Of a stretch of DNA of 64,000 nt, positions 25,336-34,375 are shown piece by piece. The DNA lies in assembly GCF_013035425.1 (NCBI RefSeq), contig NZ_WQHX01000009.1, positions 39,533-103,532 of the forward strand, given 5' to 3'. The notes beneath the pieces were generated by a model. It did not search any database and was not told where the DNA came from. It worked only from the letters and a program-made list of their open reading frames with translations. This DNA is from Ruegeria arenilitoris. Lineage in GTDB: Bacteria; Pseudomonadota; Alphaproteobacteria; Rhodobacterales; Rhodobacteraceae. Both the position numbers and the translations under genes were made by a program. Within the stretch, counting starts at the first letter, position 1; each line of letters begins with the position of its first letter.

Positions 25336-25392
25336 AAAAAAACCCCCGCAAGGCGGGGCCTCAGCGGGGATCTTCCTAAGTCACTTTTGATC
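25336..25392 (-). ncRNA. candidate counter-transcribed antisense RNA of repC leader
   Basis: A minus-strand promoter at 25399-25427 would start an RNA near 25392. It would end at an intrinsic terminator, GCCCCGC CTT GCGGGG followed by seven U, at 25336-25359. The product of about 57 bases, mostly one stem-loop, matches the size and position of ctRNAs that control repC in repABC plasmids: antisense to the repC leader and upstream of its start. Here repC stands without repAB next to it. Confidence 0.65.
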
Positions 25393-25398
25393 ACCTGA

Positions 25399-25427
25399 TT
25401 TATAGGAAACTCCAAAATTACTGACAA
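25399..25427 (-). promoter_or_regulatory. sigma-70-type promoter of the antisense RNA
   Basis: On the minus strand, TTGTCA (25427-25422) and TATAAA (25404-25399) are separated by exactly 17 bases. This is among the best promoter matches in the window, and no gene lies between it and the terminator about 55 bases downstream. Confidence 0.65.
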
Positions 25428-25594
25428 GGATAGACGCATCTGTGCGAACGGTTATTCTGTGTTTATTCGCTGAGGTTCAACCTGCCTTGCTTCCCCAATG
25501 AGAAGCAGACCATGAGACCGTTGAACCATTCCGAACACCCTGCCCCGCGAAGCCGCGATATCAACACTGATTTTTGCCAAAGGAAGCCAAAACA

Positions 25595-26860
25595 ATGAGC
25601 TTTCGGCAGATCGCATCTACCCGCCACCACGAAAACATACGCTTCCACAACGGTCTTCCCGAGGGCTGGAACCGTGACAGGTTTCGGCAACTCTGTGAGC
25701 GCTATGCGCAAATCAGGGGCGCATCGGCCCAGTGTATTCGCACATTGGAGATCATCATCGACATGATCTCGCCCTGCGCGTTTCGAGACCCGTCCCAGGA
25801 ACCCTTTTGCTACGCGCGCCAGGAAACACTGATTGCCGGACGTGGCGTGACAGATCGGACAATCCATAATCACGAACGTGAGCTAGAAACCATTGGATTG
25901 ATTGACCGCAGGCTGGGGGCAAATGGGGCGCGCTGTAAGCGCAAAGGGCTTGGCCTCTTCCTGACCCCTGCCCTGAACCTCATTCCAGAGATGCTCGAAG
26001 CGGACGTGCAAAGTAAGTCTGAGAAGAAAGAGCATGACGAGCTGCGCGGGGATCGATCACGGCTTTACCGATATGTCAAACATAGTCTGGCTGTGCTTCT
26101 CTTACTCCCCTGCCCTCCTGAAAGCCTGGAAGACATGATGGAGGAGCTTCAATCCTGGCCGCGCGCTGACAAGCTAAAATACCTGTCATTGGATGCCCTC
26201 AGATCACATGTTCAGGCGGCTCATGACCTTTGGAAACGGATCGAAGATCATGTCGCAAAACCCGGTGAAACTTCGGGTGGGCCCGAAGCCCGTTTCGGGT
26301 GCCATTTACAAGACCAAATTGAAGAAGAAATTCTGTCCTGTAACGCCGATGGCGAAGTTATAATGCCCTCGGTTGAAGCCTCGGAACCAAATTTTTCTGG
26401 CTCCGGGCCTGACGGCCCTCCGAATTGCTTAGAAAGCAATCGTCCGACGGATCCGATATCACAAGAGCCCCAAAAACTGCCTCGGGTGAACAATCGCATC
26501 CTGTATGACCTGGCTTCCCCCGAACTGCGCATGCATATCGATATTGCCGGGGGTGGCGATCAGAATTCCTCTCCGACACTGTATGCAATCGAGACCGGCG
26601 TGTCGTCCCGACTTTCGGAGATCGGCACCAATATCTCCGCCTGGCATGCGGCGATTGATCGGTTGACTAACATGGGGGCGATCCTGGCTGGCGTGATCAC
26701 GGATGCGAGGCTGAGTGACCCGAAACTGCCGCCCGTTGTCAACCCGGGCGGATATCTGCGCGGTATGGTGCAGGCTGATGAACGCGGTGAATTGAACCTG
26801 ATCTCCAGTTTCATGGGGCTTTTGGCGCGAAGAGCCCGGGAGGAGGAAGACGGACTTTAG
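25595..26860 (+). CDS. repC: replication initiator RepC
   Basis: 421 residues from the ATG at 25595 behind AAAGGAAG. The N-terminal RepC domain has 'LPEGWNRDRFRQLCERYAQI', then 'CYARQETLIAGRGVTDRTIHNHERELETIGLIDRR' (winged-helix DNA reader) and 'KGLGLFLTPALNLIPEM'. The C-terminal domain has 'AWHAAIDRLTNMGAILAGVITDAR' and 'NPGGYLRGMV'. RepC binds and opens the plasmid origin, which in relatives lies inside its own gene. No repA or repB is adjacent, so it resembles the solitary RepC replicons described in Roseobacters. Copy number is probably set by the antisense RNA upstream. Confidence 0.9.
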   Translation: MSFRQIASTRHHENIRFHNGLPEGWNRDRFRQLCERYAQIRGASAQCIRTLEIIIDMISPCAFRDPSQEPFCYARQETLIAGRGVTDRTIHNHERELETIGLIDRRLGANGARCKRKGLGLFLTPALNLIPEMLEADVQSKSEKKEHDELRGDRSRLYRYVKHSLAVLLLLPCPPESLEDMMEELQSWPRADKLKYLSLDALRSHVQAAHDLWKRIEDHVAKPGETSGGPEARFGCHLQDQIEEEILSCNADGEVIMPSVEASEPNFSGSGPDGPPNCLESNRPTDPISQEPQKLPRVNNRILYDLASPELRMHIDIAGGGDQNSSPTLYAIETGVSSRLSEIGTNISAWHAAIDRLTNMGAILAGVITDARLSDPKLPPVVNPGGYLRGMVQADERGELNLISSFMGLLARRAREEEDGL

Positions 26861-27047
26861 CCGTGTCGGGTTATGCGCCGCCAGCTTCTCCAATTCATGT
26901 GTCTAATCGGCAGGTTTTCGCTCTGTTTCCGCCTCCAGAACAGAACAGTATTCAGATCTGTGATTTTCTACGGGAATTCCCGAGTGGCTTGCTCAGCTTT
27001 AGGTTGCTAATCGGCCCCAACGGCAACGCGGAACAGAAAGACAGCTT

Positions 27048-28001
27048 ATGAAAATCGCGGATATTGGCAATTCTGAACTGGATTTCAGGCAAACCGGGGA
27101 GGCACGCCTTCAGGAAATTTGCTCCAGGTTTGGACTTGAAAATGCTTCCTATGCCCATATCGACAAGCATCACAACGTTGTCCACGGATGCACCACGTTT
27201 TCAGCCGAATGGGTCAGGCACTACGTCGACAACGACCTGGTTCTCGTCGATCCACTCATTCGGTTCGGCGCGGCAATGATCGCACCAATCGATTGGGCTG
27301 TGTTTGATGATCAGCGTGAACACGCACCGTTATTCGACGCTGCCAGAAAATTTGGTGTGGGACAGAACGGCCTTTCCATTCCGGTAATCAACCCGTTTGG
27401 TGAGCGCGGCGTCTTCACGGTTACGTCCAATCTAACCCGTGCAGATTGGGACGCCTTGGTCGCAAAGATGCTCCCTGCCCTGCGCCATGAGGCTCAGGTC
27501 CTGCACCTGCTTGCGCTCGATGTAATTGATACGGTCTTCAACTTTCCCACGGACGCTCTATCTGATCAGGAGATGGATGTGCTGAAGATGCTCGCATCGG
27601 GATTGATCCCATCCGTAGTTGCTGGCCAGACGGGGCTCTCCTCCAGAATAGTGCATGCTTTGACGTCTTCGATCGTCACAAAACTCAAGTGCCGGACAAC
27701 GGAACAGGCAGTGGCGAGAGCTGTCAGCACAGGTATTCTTAAATGGACCGATTTCTTTGCCGACCCGGTCGCCGAACTTGCGGATGCTGAAGGACAGACC
27801 CTTTGCGGCGGGATCGTGCGTTGGTCTGGAAGATCACACGAGTTGATCACCTTTGAAGATGGTCGAACGGTGCGGAACTTGGATAGCTTTCAGGCGGTTC
27901 AGGTCCAGGAAATTGCCAAAAACTTCAGTCTGGATGCTGAGAGTATCTTTGAAGAACTTGGGCTCAATCAGGGTCAAATCGCGTGGATCAGGTTTCTCTA
28001 A
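27048..28001 (+). CDS. LuxR-type regulator with autoinducer-binding domain and C-terminal extension
   Basis: 317 residues. The N-terminal domain has the acyl-homoserine-lactone pocket signature: Trp55, Tyr59, Asp68 and Pro69 in 'WVRHYVDNDLVLVDPL', and a conserved 'GLSIPV' near 108. A LuxR-type helix-turn-helix follows at about 170-228. Typical members end near residue 240, but this one carries about 80 extra residues ('GGIVRWSGRSHELITFEDGRTV'). No luxI lies in the window, so it may respond to signals made elsewhere. It sits next to repC, where relatives tie quorum to copy number or transfer. Confidence 0.85.
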   Translation: MKIADIGNSELDFRQTGEARLQEICSRFGLENASYAHIDKHHNVVHGCTTFSAEWVRHYVDNDLVLVDPLIRFGAAMIAPIDWAVFDDQREHAPLFDAARKFGVGQNGLSIPVINPFGERGVFTVTSNLTRADWDALVAKMLPALRHEAQVLHLLALDVIDTVFNFPTDALSDQEMDVLKMLASGLIPSVVAGQTGLSSRIVHALTSSIVTKLKCRTTEQAVARAVSTGILKWTDFFADPVAELADAEGQTLCGGIVRWSGRSHELITFEDGRTVRNLDSFQAVQVQEIAKNFSLDAESIFEELGLNQGQIAWIRFL

Positions 28002-28418
28002 GTTTGACCTACACGCACCGCTTGATTCAAATAAATGTTGGCAGGTGCAAGATTCACATAAATTAGCTTACGCCGCTGTGCCACCGTAGTAGAGCTCATT
28101 CTAACTCTGGTTTCTAAATCTCCTATTCTGCTGAAAACGCGTCACGTTCAAAGCTTGGCTACAGAGCCCTTAGACGCGAGGGCAGCAGACGCTGTCACCT
28201 TCGTTCGAACAGCCAAAAATTGGAGATTGAGGTCTTATCTCTGCAATGCCCTGATATACCGGAGGATCTTGCCCAGCGTGGTTTCACAGGAGGTGCTTAC
28301 CCGTTCGCCGAAACAGCGAGTCTGGCGTTGGCCGTGAAAGCTCCAGTAATAGCTTCTGACGCCGTCAACGTAGCGCTAAGGCAAATCCGCAATCGTTGTC
28401 TATTTGGAACCTGTCCCT
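28002..28418. other. intergenic region, possibly gene remnants
   Basis: About 415 bases with no supported gene. A rightward frame around 28220-28400 has a coding-like translation ('FTGGAYPFAETASLALAVKAPV') but no recognisable family and no ribosome-binding site, so it may be a relic. Confidence 0.35.
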
Positions 28419-28916
28419 CTATGAATAGATTTCGATTGGCGTTCCGTCTTTGACCATAGCGTAGATCTCTTCAATCTCCTGATCTGTGACAGCGACGCAC
28501 CCTGCGGTCCAGTCACGCTTGTTCGTGGAATCAATTCCAGGGCGAGGGCCGCCATGGATAAAAATATCACCGCCCGGAGAACGACCCCGAGCTCGGGCAA
28601 ACGCAGAATCCGCCTCGTTCGGATAAGAGATTCCGATTGAAAGATGGAAAAGGCTTTCGGGATTGCGACGGTCAATTACATAGGAGCCTTCAGGTGTTCG
28701 CCCGTCTCCCTCGAATTGCTTGTGACCTTCGGGGGCAAATCCGAGTCCAATCGGAAAAGTCCGCAAGACACGCTCACTACCATCGAGGATAAGTAAGCGC
28801 TGCCCTTTGTATAGCCGAAGCCGAGTCACAACCGGCCCATTATAAGTACGGAACTTGCTTGCACAGCCAGACAAAAAGGCGGCTATGAAGCCAGAGAGAA
28901 ACAAACGTCTTTTCAT
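28419..28916 (-). CDS. L,D-transpeptidase lipoprotein (YkuD)
   Basis: 165 residues from Met at 28916; an upstream ATG at 28934 adds six residues. A lipoprotein signal ends at 'FLSGCAS'. The YkuD domain has 'LLILDGSERVLRTFPIGLG', 'DGRTPEGSYVIDRRNP' and the catalytic site 'FIHGG' plus 'RDWTAGCVAVTD', with the nucleophilic Cys preceded by an Ala-Gly. It cross-links peptidoglycan or attaches proteins to it, in the periplasm at a membrane. Confidence 0.85.
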   Translation of the reverse strand: MKRRLFLSGFIAAFLSGCASKFRTYNGPVVTRLRLYKGQRLLILDGSERVLRTFPIGLGFAPEGHKQFEGDGRTPEGSYVIDRRNPESLFHLSIGISYPNEADSAFARARGRSPGGDIFIHGGPRPGIDSTNKRDWTAGCVAVTDQEIEEIYAMVKDGTPIEIYS

Positions 28917-28944
28917 AGGAACTGCCCGGCTCATTTTGATTTTT

Positions 28945-29280
28945 TCAAAAGAATATCACTAAAGGCCAGTTGAACAAAGGTGTATTGGATCTCACTAGGA
29001 CAGGAACCGAAAACCAAGTGATCAGTTGTGGCCACCTCGTCAGCAGTGCAATGAGTGACACTTTGATTTCGACATTTGTTATTCTTACGCAACCTTTCAG
29101 TTTTCGCCTATTCAGTATGGAGATCGCTGCTGTACTCAGGTTTTTGCCGCTGGAAATCTTGACGTCGATTAATATGTGAGCCAGATCGTCTACCGAATTG
29201 GCTTCTTGTTCTAAGGGTTCGTTCACTACGTCCGCACCTGTATCGATTTTCAGGTACCACGTAGTTTCGCGCCGGGCCAC
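28945..29280 (-). CDS. hypothetical protein (111 aa), doubtful
   Basis: The first 75 residues (MARRETTWYLKIDTGADV, then 'NSVDDLAHILIDVKISSGKNL') look like a small soluble alpha/beta protein. The last 35 are hydrophobic and compositionally different, as if the frame ran into other sequence. It lies in AT-rich DNA and might be a truncated gene. Confidence 0.35.
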   Translation of the reverse strand: MARRETTWYLKIDTGADVVNEPLEQEANSVDDLAHILIDVKISSGKNLSTAAISILNRRKLKGCVRITNVEIKVSLIALLTRWPQLITWFSVPVLVRSNTPLFNWPLVIFF

Positions 29281-29384
29281 CTACCCTCAGATAGTTTCAT
29301 TGTTAAGCTGTAGTTTAGGATAATCTCTGTCTATCTAAAATTAAATCTACCAAATTTCGCTAACATAATTGAAGCTTCCAATTA

Positions 29385-29837
29385 CTATTTTGTTTCATCA
29401 GTGCGCCTCACGAAACCTTTAAAAACTGCAAGAGTTTCTTCACTTACATGATGCTCAATACCTTCAGCGTCATGCTCTGCGACTTCCGGTGAAACACCCA
29501 AGGCGATCAGGAACTCCACGACAATACGGTGACGCATTCTACAAGCTTCAGCCAATTGACGTCCGGCATCGGTCAGCTGAAGTGAGCGGTATGGTATTTG
29601 CTCAATGAAACCCTCTCGTTTCAAACGAGCCAAATTCTTGGAAACCGTAGGTTGGGTCACGCCCAATCGCTCGGCTATTTCGACCGGGCGCGCCGCGCCA
29701 TTCTGATGGATCAGCTCCGCGATAAGTTCAACGTAGTCTTCAACCATTTCGCTTTGATGGGCCTGTCGAACAGCCTCAAATCCACTCGCCTGAGTGTCAA
29801 TACTACGATCTGAAGCTTGCGGTGTGGTTTCGGTCAT
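29385..29837 (-). CDS. mntR: manganese-responsive repressor MntR (DtxR family)
   Basis: 150 residues. A winged helix lies at about 45-90 ('PVEIAERLGVTQPTVSKNLARLKREGF'). A dimerisation/metal domain follows. Residues aligned to the MntR metal site are present: Asp34 and Glu37 in 'EDYVELI', His103 in 'RMRHRIVVEFL', and Glu125, Glu128 and His129 in 'DAEGIEHHVS'. It would bind DNA when Mn(II) (or Fe(II)) is plentiful. It is divergent from the peroxidase/ABC operon, its probable target. Confidence 0.88.
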   Translation of the reverse strand: MTETTPQASDRSIDTQASGFEAVRQAHQSEMVEDYVELIAELIHQNGAARPVEIAERLGVTQPTVSKNLARLKREGFIEQIPYRSLQLTDAGRQLAEACRMRHRIVVEFLIALGVSPEVAEHDAEGIEHHVSEETLAVFKGFVRRTDETK

Positions 29838-29893
29838 CGGCTCACGATTAGGTCGTTAATCTACTCCCCAGTGTATGCACCTGAAAGCCGAAC

Positions 29894-29936
29894 TTGACAA
29901 TGAGCATGCCTTCATCGATAAATTAGACAAGGCTAA
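29894..29936 (+). promoter_or_regulatory. promoter and candidate MntR operator of the peroxidase/ABC operon
   Basis: TTGACA (29894-29899), a 17-base spacer and GATAAA (29917-29922) are followed at once by TTAGACAAGGCTAA (29923-29936). That is a near-palindrome over the likely transcription start, so a bound MntR would block RNA polymerase. The operon start codon is at 29954. Confidence 0.55.
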
Positions 29937-29953
29937 CTTTAATAGACAGAGCT

Positions 29954-31807
29954 ATGAAGCACCTAATAGCGTCCACACTTCTTTGCGCATTGCCAGTGAT
30001 CGCGGATGCCACGGCGATTGAAGAATCTCCTTGGGCACCACGCGCTGCCGCGTATCGACTGACATTGTTCATGGGAAATCTAACACCGGTTCCCTGGGAT
30101 GAAATTGAGAGGAGTTGGACCTCGCCTGCCCCTGGCAGTGACGTTCAGGTCGCTCCCCTATCGCGCGTCTCCGACAACGAGGCGCTTGCTATCAACCGGG
30201 CACTGGATTCCGAGAATCGCCAAATGCTGTTTGCGGCCAGCACATCAGCGATCGCAAACGGGATCCTGAGGCACCTGGATGCTGCCAAAGCGGCACTGGG
30301 TCAGCCTGAAGCGGCACGCGAGGTCGCGCAAGCGGCCGCTCTGTTCCGCGCATTCGAAGATGGAATCAAGGCTGGGGATGCATCGGCGGCTCGCGATCTG
30401 GGCCGGGCATGGCTGGTGCTAAACTCCACCCTTGGCAGCGCAGGAGTACTGGGCAACGGCGCACAAACAATGGATGCCGACCGATTTGCAGAAGCTCAGG
30501 CCATTGTCGCGGCCTATATTCGTGCCAACTATCTGCCATCCGAGTATGCCCAACGCGACAAGTTAACACCGCTGCCTGAAACAGTTATGCTTACCGGCGA
30601 ACAAATCACAATGCCAGCCACTCTGCCGCCGGGCTCGAACATAGCCGATCAACGAGAGCTTCCGCGTCTGGTGCTGCAGTTCGAAGAAGCTGGCGAAGAT
30701 GAGGCCAACCTGCCGTTGGTGGCTTATGGCGACATGCTGTTCGACAGCCCCGAAATCTTCGGCGGTCCGGCGCGTGAGCTGGGGATCGCCTGCTCGACCT
30801 GCCACAACCGGTCGGATGTGAACCGCGACTTTTTCATCCCCGGCTTGTCCTCGCACGCGGGCGGCATGGATGTGGACGGGTCGTTCTTCAACCCGATGTT
30901 CAATGACCGCACCGATGATCACTTGGACACGCCTTCTATGCGTGGCATCCGCTTTACCGCACCTTATGGTCGCGACGGGCGCGAACCCAGCCTGCGTCGG
31001 TTCATCCGAAATGTGATTGTGACCGAATTCGCCGGAAAGGAACCAACGCCGTTCCAACTGGATGCGCTGGAAGCCTATGTCAAACAGTTCGACTTTCTTC
31101 CCAACCCAAAGATCGACCGGTCCGGCGAGCTGACCGATCTGGCGTCGGACGACGCCAAGCGCGGGGAGGTGCTATTCAACACAAAATTTGCCGGACTTGG
31201 TGACAATTCCTGCGCTTCGTGTCACACGCCTGACCGTCAGTTCCGCGATGGTCTGACCTACGACATCGGCAGCGCTGAACCACCATTCCCCGGCGGCACG
31301 GCTACCGCGTTCGAAACCCCGACACTGCGCAACGTCAATTTCACTGCACCTTACATGCATGACGGATCGCTGCCGACGCTGGCCAGCGTTGTTGACTGGT
31401 TCAATGACACCAAAAATTTGGGGTTGGACGAAGCACAGCGCGCAGATCTGACGGCCTATGTCGAAGCTGTTGGAGACGGTGAAGAACCCTATCAAGTATT
31501 CGAGGGCCGCAACAGCGTATTCCGCTTGTCCTGGGAAGAACTGACAACATTCGCCAGCACGCTCGATACCCTGCTGCCGATGCAGGATGCCGAAAACATA
31601 GCGGTTCTGATCGACACGGTAGCTCCTGATCTGGCGGCGGATGCCAGTGTCATGGTCAATCAGAATGCCAAGACTGAAATCTACGAATTCGCCGCGATCC
31701 TGCGAGCGGTTGGCGATGCCAGCGCCGAAGGAAACTGGACCGAAGCCATCCGCCAGTGGGAACTGTTCAAGGCCATGCAGGCTGAAATTGACGAGAGGAT
31801 GTTCTGA
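29954..31807 (+). CDS. large diheme cytochrome c peroxidase-like protein
   Basis: 617 residues with a signal peptide (MKHLIASTLLCALPVIADAT). Residues about 25-200 form a helical domain of unknown type. The MauG/CcpA-like core follows with two heme c sites, CSTCH (280-284) and CASCH (420-424), plus 'TPTLRNVNFTAPYMHDGSLPT'. A helical C-terminus of about 140 residues is extra; ordinary bacterial peroxidases have about 330. It is periplasmic. It is the first gene of an operon with an ABC importer under a probable MntR promoter, which points to a metal-related redox step. Confidence 0.85.
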   Translation: MKHLIASTLLCALPVIADATAIEESPWAPRAAAYRLTLFMGNLTPVPWDEIERSWTSPAPGSDVQVAPLSRVSDNEALAINRALDSENRQMLFAASTSAIANGILRHLDAAKAALGQPEAAREVAQAAALFRAFEDGIKAGDASAARDLGRAWLVLNSTLGSAGVLGNGAQTMDADRFAEAQAIVAAYIRANYLPSEYAQRDKLTPLPETVMLTGEQITMPATLPPGSNIADQRELPRLVLQFEEAGEDEANLPLVAYGDMLFDSPEIFGGPARELGIACSTCHNRSDVNRDFFIPGLSSHAGGMDVDGSFFNPMFNDRTDDHLDTPSMRGIRFTAPYGRDGREPSLRRFIRNVIVTEFAGKEPTPFQLDALEAYVKQFDFLPNPKIDRSGELTDLASDDAKRGEVLFNTKFAGLGDNSCASCHTPDRQFRDGLTYDIGSAEPPFPGGTATAFETPTLRNVNFTAPYMHDGSLPTLASVVDWFNDTKNLGLDEAQRADLTAYVEAVGDGEEPYQVFEGRNSVFRLSWEELTTFASTLDTLLPMQDAENIAVLIDTVAPDLAADASVMVNQNAKTEIYEFAAILRAVGDASAEGNWTEAIRQWELFKAMQAEIDERMF

Positions 31808-32667
31808 TGTTGTCGCGTCGCAATTTTTTGGTCGCTGCAGCCGCATCTGCAGCCCTGCCCGTAATGGCTGTAACTGATCAGGAGCTGAAGCTGGCCTTCA
31901 TCCCGCAGGAGAACCCCGAAAAGCTATTGGGTGACATCAACGTCATCACCGGCTGGCTTTCCGAGCAGATGGGCGTCCCGGTCACGGGGTTTGTCACGTT
32001 CGACCACGCTGCCGCCGTTGAGGCGCTGCGCAACGGTGATGCCGATATCTCGTTCATGGGAGCGTTGCCTTTTGTGTTGGCCGAGGACCAGATTGGCGCC
32101 GTGCCGCTCTTGTCCGAGGTTTATCGCGGGCAACCCAGCTATTCGGGCCGGGTCTTCGTGCGGCGTGACAGCGGAATCGAAACGCTGGCCGATCTCCGGG
32201 GACGTGACATCGCCTTTTCCGATCCGGTCTCGGAATCCGGTTACATCTATCCGCTTGATCTGTTTGTGCGCGCCGGGCTGCTCTCGGGTACGGGCGATGC
32301 CGACAGATTTTTCGGGCAGAAATTCTTTGCGGGTGGTTATCAGCAAGCGATGCAGGCCATGGCCAACGGACTGGTCGATGCGGCGGGCGCGAGCCAGTAT
32401 GCCGATCTCTATCTGACCCCGGATCAGCAGGCCGAGGTCAAGGTGCTGGCGGAATCAGAACAAATTCCCAGCCACGCAATCATAGCCCGCCCTGATCTGG
32501 ACGCCGGGCTGCAGGCAAAGTTCATTGAAACCATGCTGCGCCTCAACGAGAGTGAGAATCGTCACCTACTGGCTTACCTCTATGGCCCGGACGGCTATCT
32601 CCCTGCTGATCCATCGGTTTACGAGGGCGTGCGCGAGACTGCGCGGCGGTATGGGTTTCTGAAATGA
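31807..32667 (+). CDS. PhnD-like periplasmic substrate-binding protein
   Basis: 286 residues with an N-terminal 'RRNFLVAAAASAALPVMA' export signal of Tat character. The body matches PhnD-type proteins: 'LAFIPQENPEKLLGDINVITGWLSEQMGVPV', 'GDADISFMGALPFVLAEDQIGA', 'FSDPVSESGYIYPLDLFVRAG', 'DAAGASQYADLY'. It feeds the PhnC/PhnE-like transporter encoded next. The actual ligand is unknown: the family covers phosphonate, phosphite and others, and the MntR/peroxidase context does not suit phosphonate. The start overlaps the previous stop (TGATG). Confidence 0.85.
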   Translation: MLSRRNFLVAAAASAALPVMAVTDQELKLAFIPQENPEKLLGDINVITGWLSEQMGVPVTGFVTFDHAAAVEALRNGDADISFMGALPFVLAEDQIGAVPLLSEVYRGQPSYSGRVFVRRDSGIETLADLRGRDIAFSDPVSESGYIYPLDLFVRAGLLSGTGDADRFFGQKFFAGGYQQAMQAMANGLVDAAGASQYADLYLTPDQQAEVKVLAESEQIPSHAIIARPDLDAGLQAKFIETMLRLNESENRHLLAYLYGPDGYLPADPSVYEGVRETARRYGFLK

Positions 32668-33434
32668 ACCCTATAGTTTCACTCAACGCGGTTTCGCAGC
32701 ACTTTGCCGACGCGGCGGCGCTTGCGGATGTGTCACTGTCGGTGCAGCCCGGTGAAAGCGTTGCGCTACTCGGCCCATCGGGTGCGGGCAAATCAACGAT
32801 GCTGGCGTTGTTGGATGGTCGTTTGAGTGGATGGCGGGGCGAGGCACAGGTGCTGGGCAAGCCACTTTCGGCAACAGGAATTCCATCCCGCGAGTACCGT
32901 GCCAATACTGGCTTTGTCTTCCAGGAATTCGCATTGGTTGATCGGCAGAGTGTCTATCAGAATGTGATGAACGGTCGGATGGGCCGGATGAATACCTGGT
33001 CCTCACTCTGGGGTCGGTTCCGGGAAGAGGACCACATATGCGTGACACGCGCACTTCAGGATACGGGGCTGTCCGATCTGGCAAGCCGCCGTGCCGACCA
33101 GTTGTCCGGTGGACAACGGCAGCGTGTGGCGATTGCCAGATGTCTGGCGCAAGAACCCGAGTTGATCCTTGCGGATGAGCCCGTCAGCAATTTGGACCCT
33201 GCTCACGCCGAACGCATTCTGAGCCTGATCACAAGCTCTGCACGTAGCCGCGGAATCGGCGTCATTTTCAGTTCACATCAGCCAGACCTCTCGCGCCGCT
33301 TTGCAGAGCGTATCATAGGCTTGCGAAATGGCGTGATATTGTTTGACAAACCGGCGGCACAATTGACCAGCGGGGACATCGATGAACTGTATCACGGCGC
33401 CGGTTTCACACCGGAGCTGCGTGTAGTCAGTTGA
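32664..33434 (+). CDS. PhnC-like ABC transporter ATPase
   Basis: 256 residues with Walker A 'GPSGAGKST' near residue 39, Q-loop '[19 protein letters not shown]' (characteristic of PhnC), signature '[16 protein letters not shown]' and Walker B '[13 protein letters not shown]'. It powers import through the PhnE-like permease. ATGA overlaps on both sides show tight coupling. Confidence 0.92.
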   Translation: MNPIVSLNAVSQHFADAAALADVSLSVQPGESVALLGPSGAGKSTMLALLDGRLSGWRGEAQVLGKPLSATGIPSREYRANTGFVFQEFALVDRQSVYQNVMNGRMGRMNTWSSLWGRFREEDHICVTRALQDTGLSDLASRRADQLSGGQRQRVAIARCLAQEPELILADEPVSNLDPAHAERILSLITSSARSRGIGVIFSSHQPDLSRRFAERIIGLRNGVILFDKPAAQLTSGDIDELYHGAGFTPELRVVS

Positions 33435-34177
33435 TGGGTCGATCTGTCATTTGGGTCATGCTGGCACTGGCGATCCTATGGTCGCTGACCAGCGGGGATA
33501 TGGGATTGGGCAAGCTACCAGGCGCGGGCCCCCGTCTGGCAGAGTTTCTGGGGCGCATGCTCCCACCTGACCTGTCCGTTTGGCGCGAGGTTCTGACGGG
33601 GCTGGCCGAGACACTGAGGATCGCCATTCTGGGAACACTGTTCGCCGTAATCCTGTCCTCGGGACTGGCCGTTCTGGCCTCTGAAACTATGGTGTCACCA
33701 ACAATTTGGCGCCCCGTCCGCGCCTTACTGGCGGTTATCCGGTCGATCCCGCTGATCCTGGTCGCTATGCTAATGGTGGGCGCTGTTGGGTTGGGTCCAC
33801 TTCCCGGTATTCTGGCAATCACATTTCACGCGACTGGCATGTTGGCAAAGTTTTATGCAGAAGCCATCGACAACGTTGCTATCGCTCCAGTGGCGGCGCT
33901 TGAAAGCGCGGGAGCCAACAGAATTCAACAGTTGCGTTGGGCGATCTGGCCGCAGATGGCGCCTGTGATCATGCGCGATACCGTATTTCGGTTTGAGCTA
34001 AATCTGCGCGAAAGCCTGATACTGGGCATTGTCGGTGCTGGTGGCATCGGGTTGTATGTGCAAACCTATGTACGGTCGTTTCAGTATGAAAAGGCTGCGA
34101 CCGTGACGTTGGCAATCATTGTTCTGGTTTTATTGTCAGAGGCGCTGAATACGGCCTTGCAAAAACGGTTCAACTAA
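33431..34177 (+). CDS. PhnE-like ABC transporter permease
   Basis: 248 residues with about six membrane segments and the cytoplasmic coupling loop 'EAIDNVAIAPVAALESAGANRIQQLRWAIWPQ', as in PhnE. The end has 'LRESLILGIVGAGGIGLYVQTYVRSFQYEKAATV'. It completes a four-gene operon with the peroxidase-like protein. About 200 gene-free bases follow. Confidence 0.9.
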   Translation: MMGRSVIWVMLALAILWSLTSGDMGLGKLPGAGPRLAEFLGRMLPPDLSVWREVLTGLAETLRIAILGTLFAVILSSGLAVLASETMVSPTIWRPVRALLAVIRSIPLILVAMLMVGAVGLGPLPGILAITFHATGMLAKFYAEAIDNVAIAPVAALESAGANRIQQLRWAIWPQMAPVIMRDTVFRFELNLRESLILGIVGAGGIGLYVQTYVRSFQYEKAATVTLAIIVLVLLSEALNTALQKRFN

Positions 34178-34375
34178 GCCGGAATTTCCCAATTCTCCAA
34201 AGAATAGGCTCGTGTCTTTCCTTTTCTTCCATCGCGGTTGAAGGTTGGATGCTTTGCTTGAAACCGGGCCGGTGTAGTCTGCTACACACACCCTCATGCT
34301 GGTTTGTTATGACCTCAAGCTTGCTAGATTGAAAATCGCCTGCGTTGAGGAAAATTCTTGGTGCCAATCTAGCGT

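Noticed and set aside
28155..28453. Small rightward frames before the L,D-transpeptidase
   Set aside because: No ribosome-binding site and no recognisable family; noted only as a possible relic.
34250..34300. GTGTAG TCTG CTACAC as a terminator after the PhnE-like gene
   Set aside because: Short stem without a U-run; kept as unassigned.
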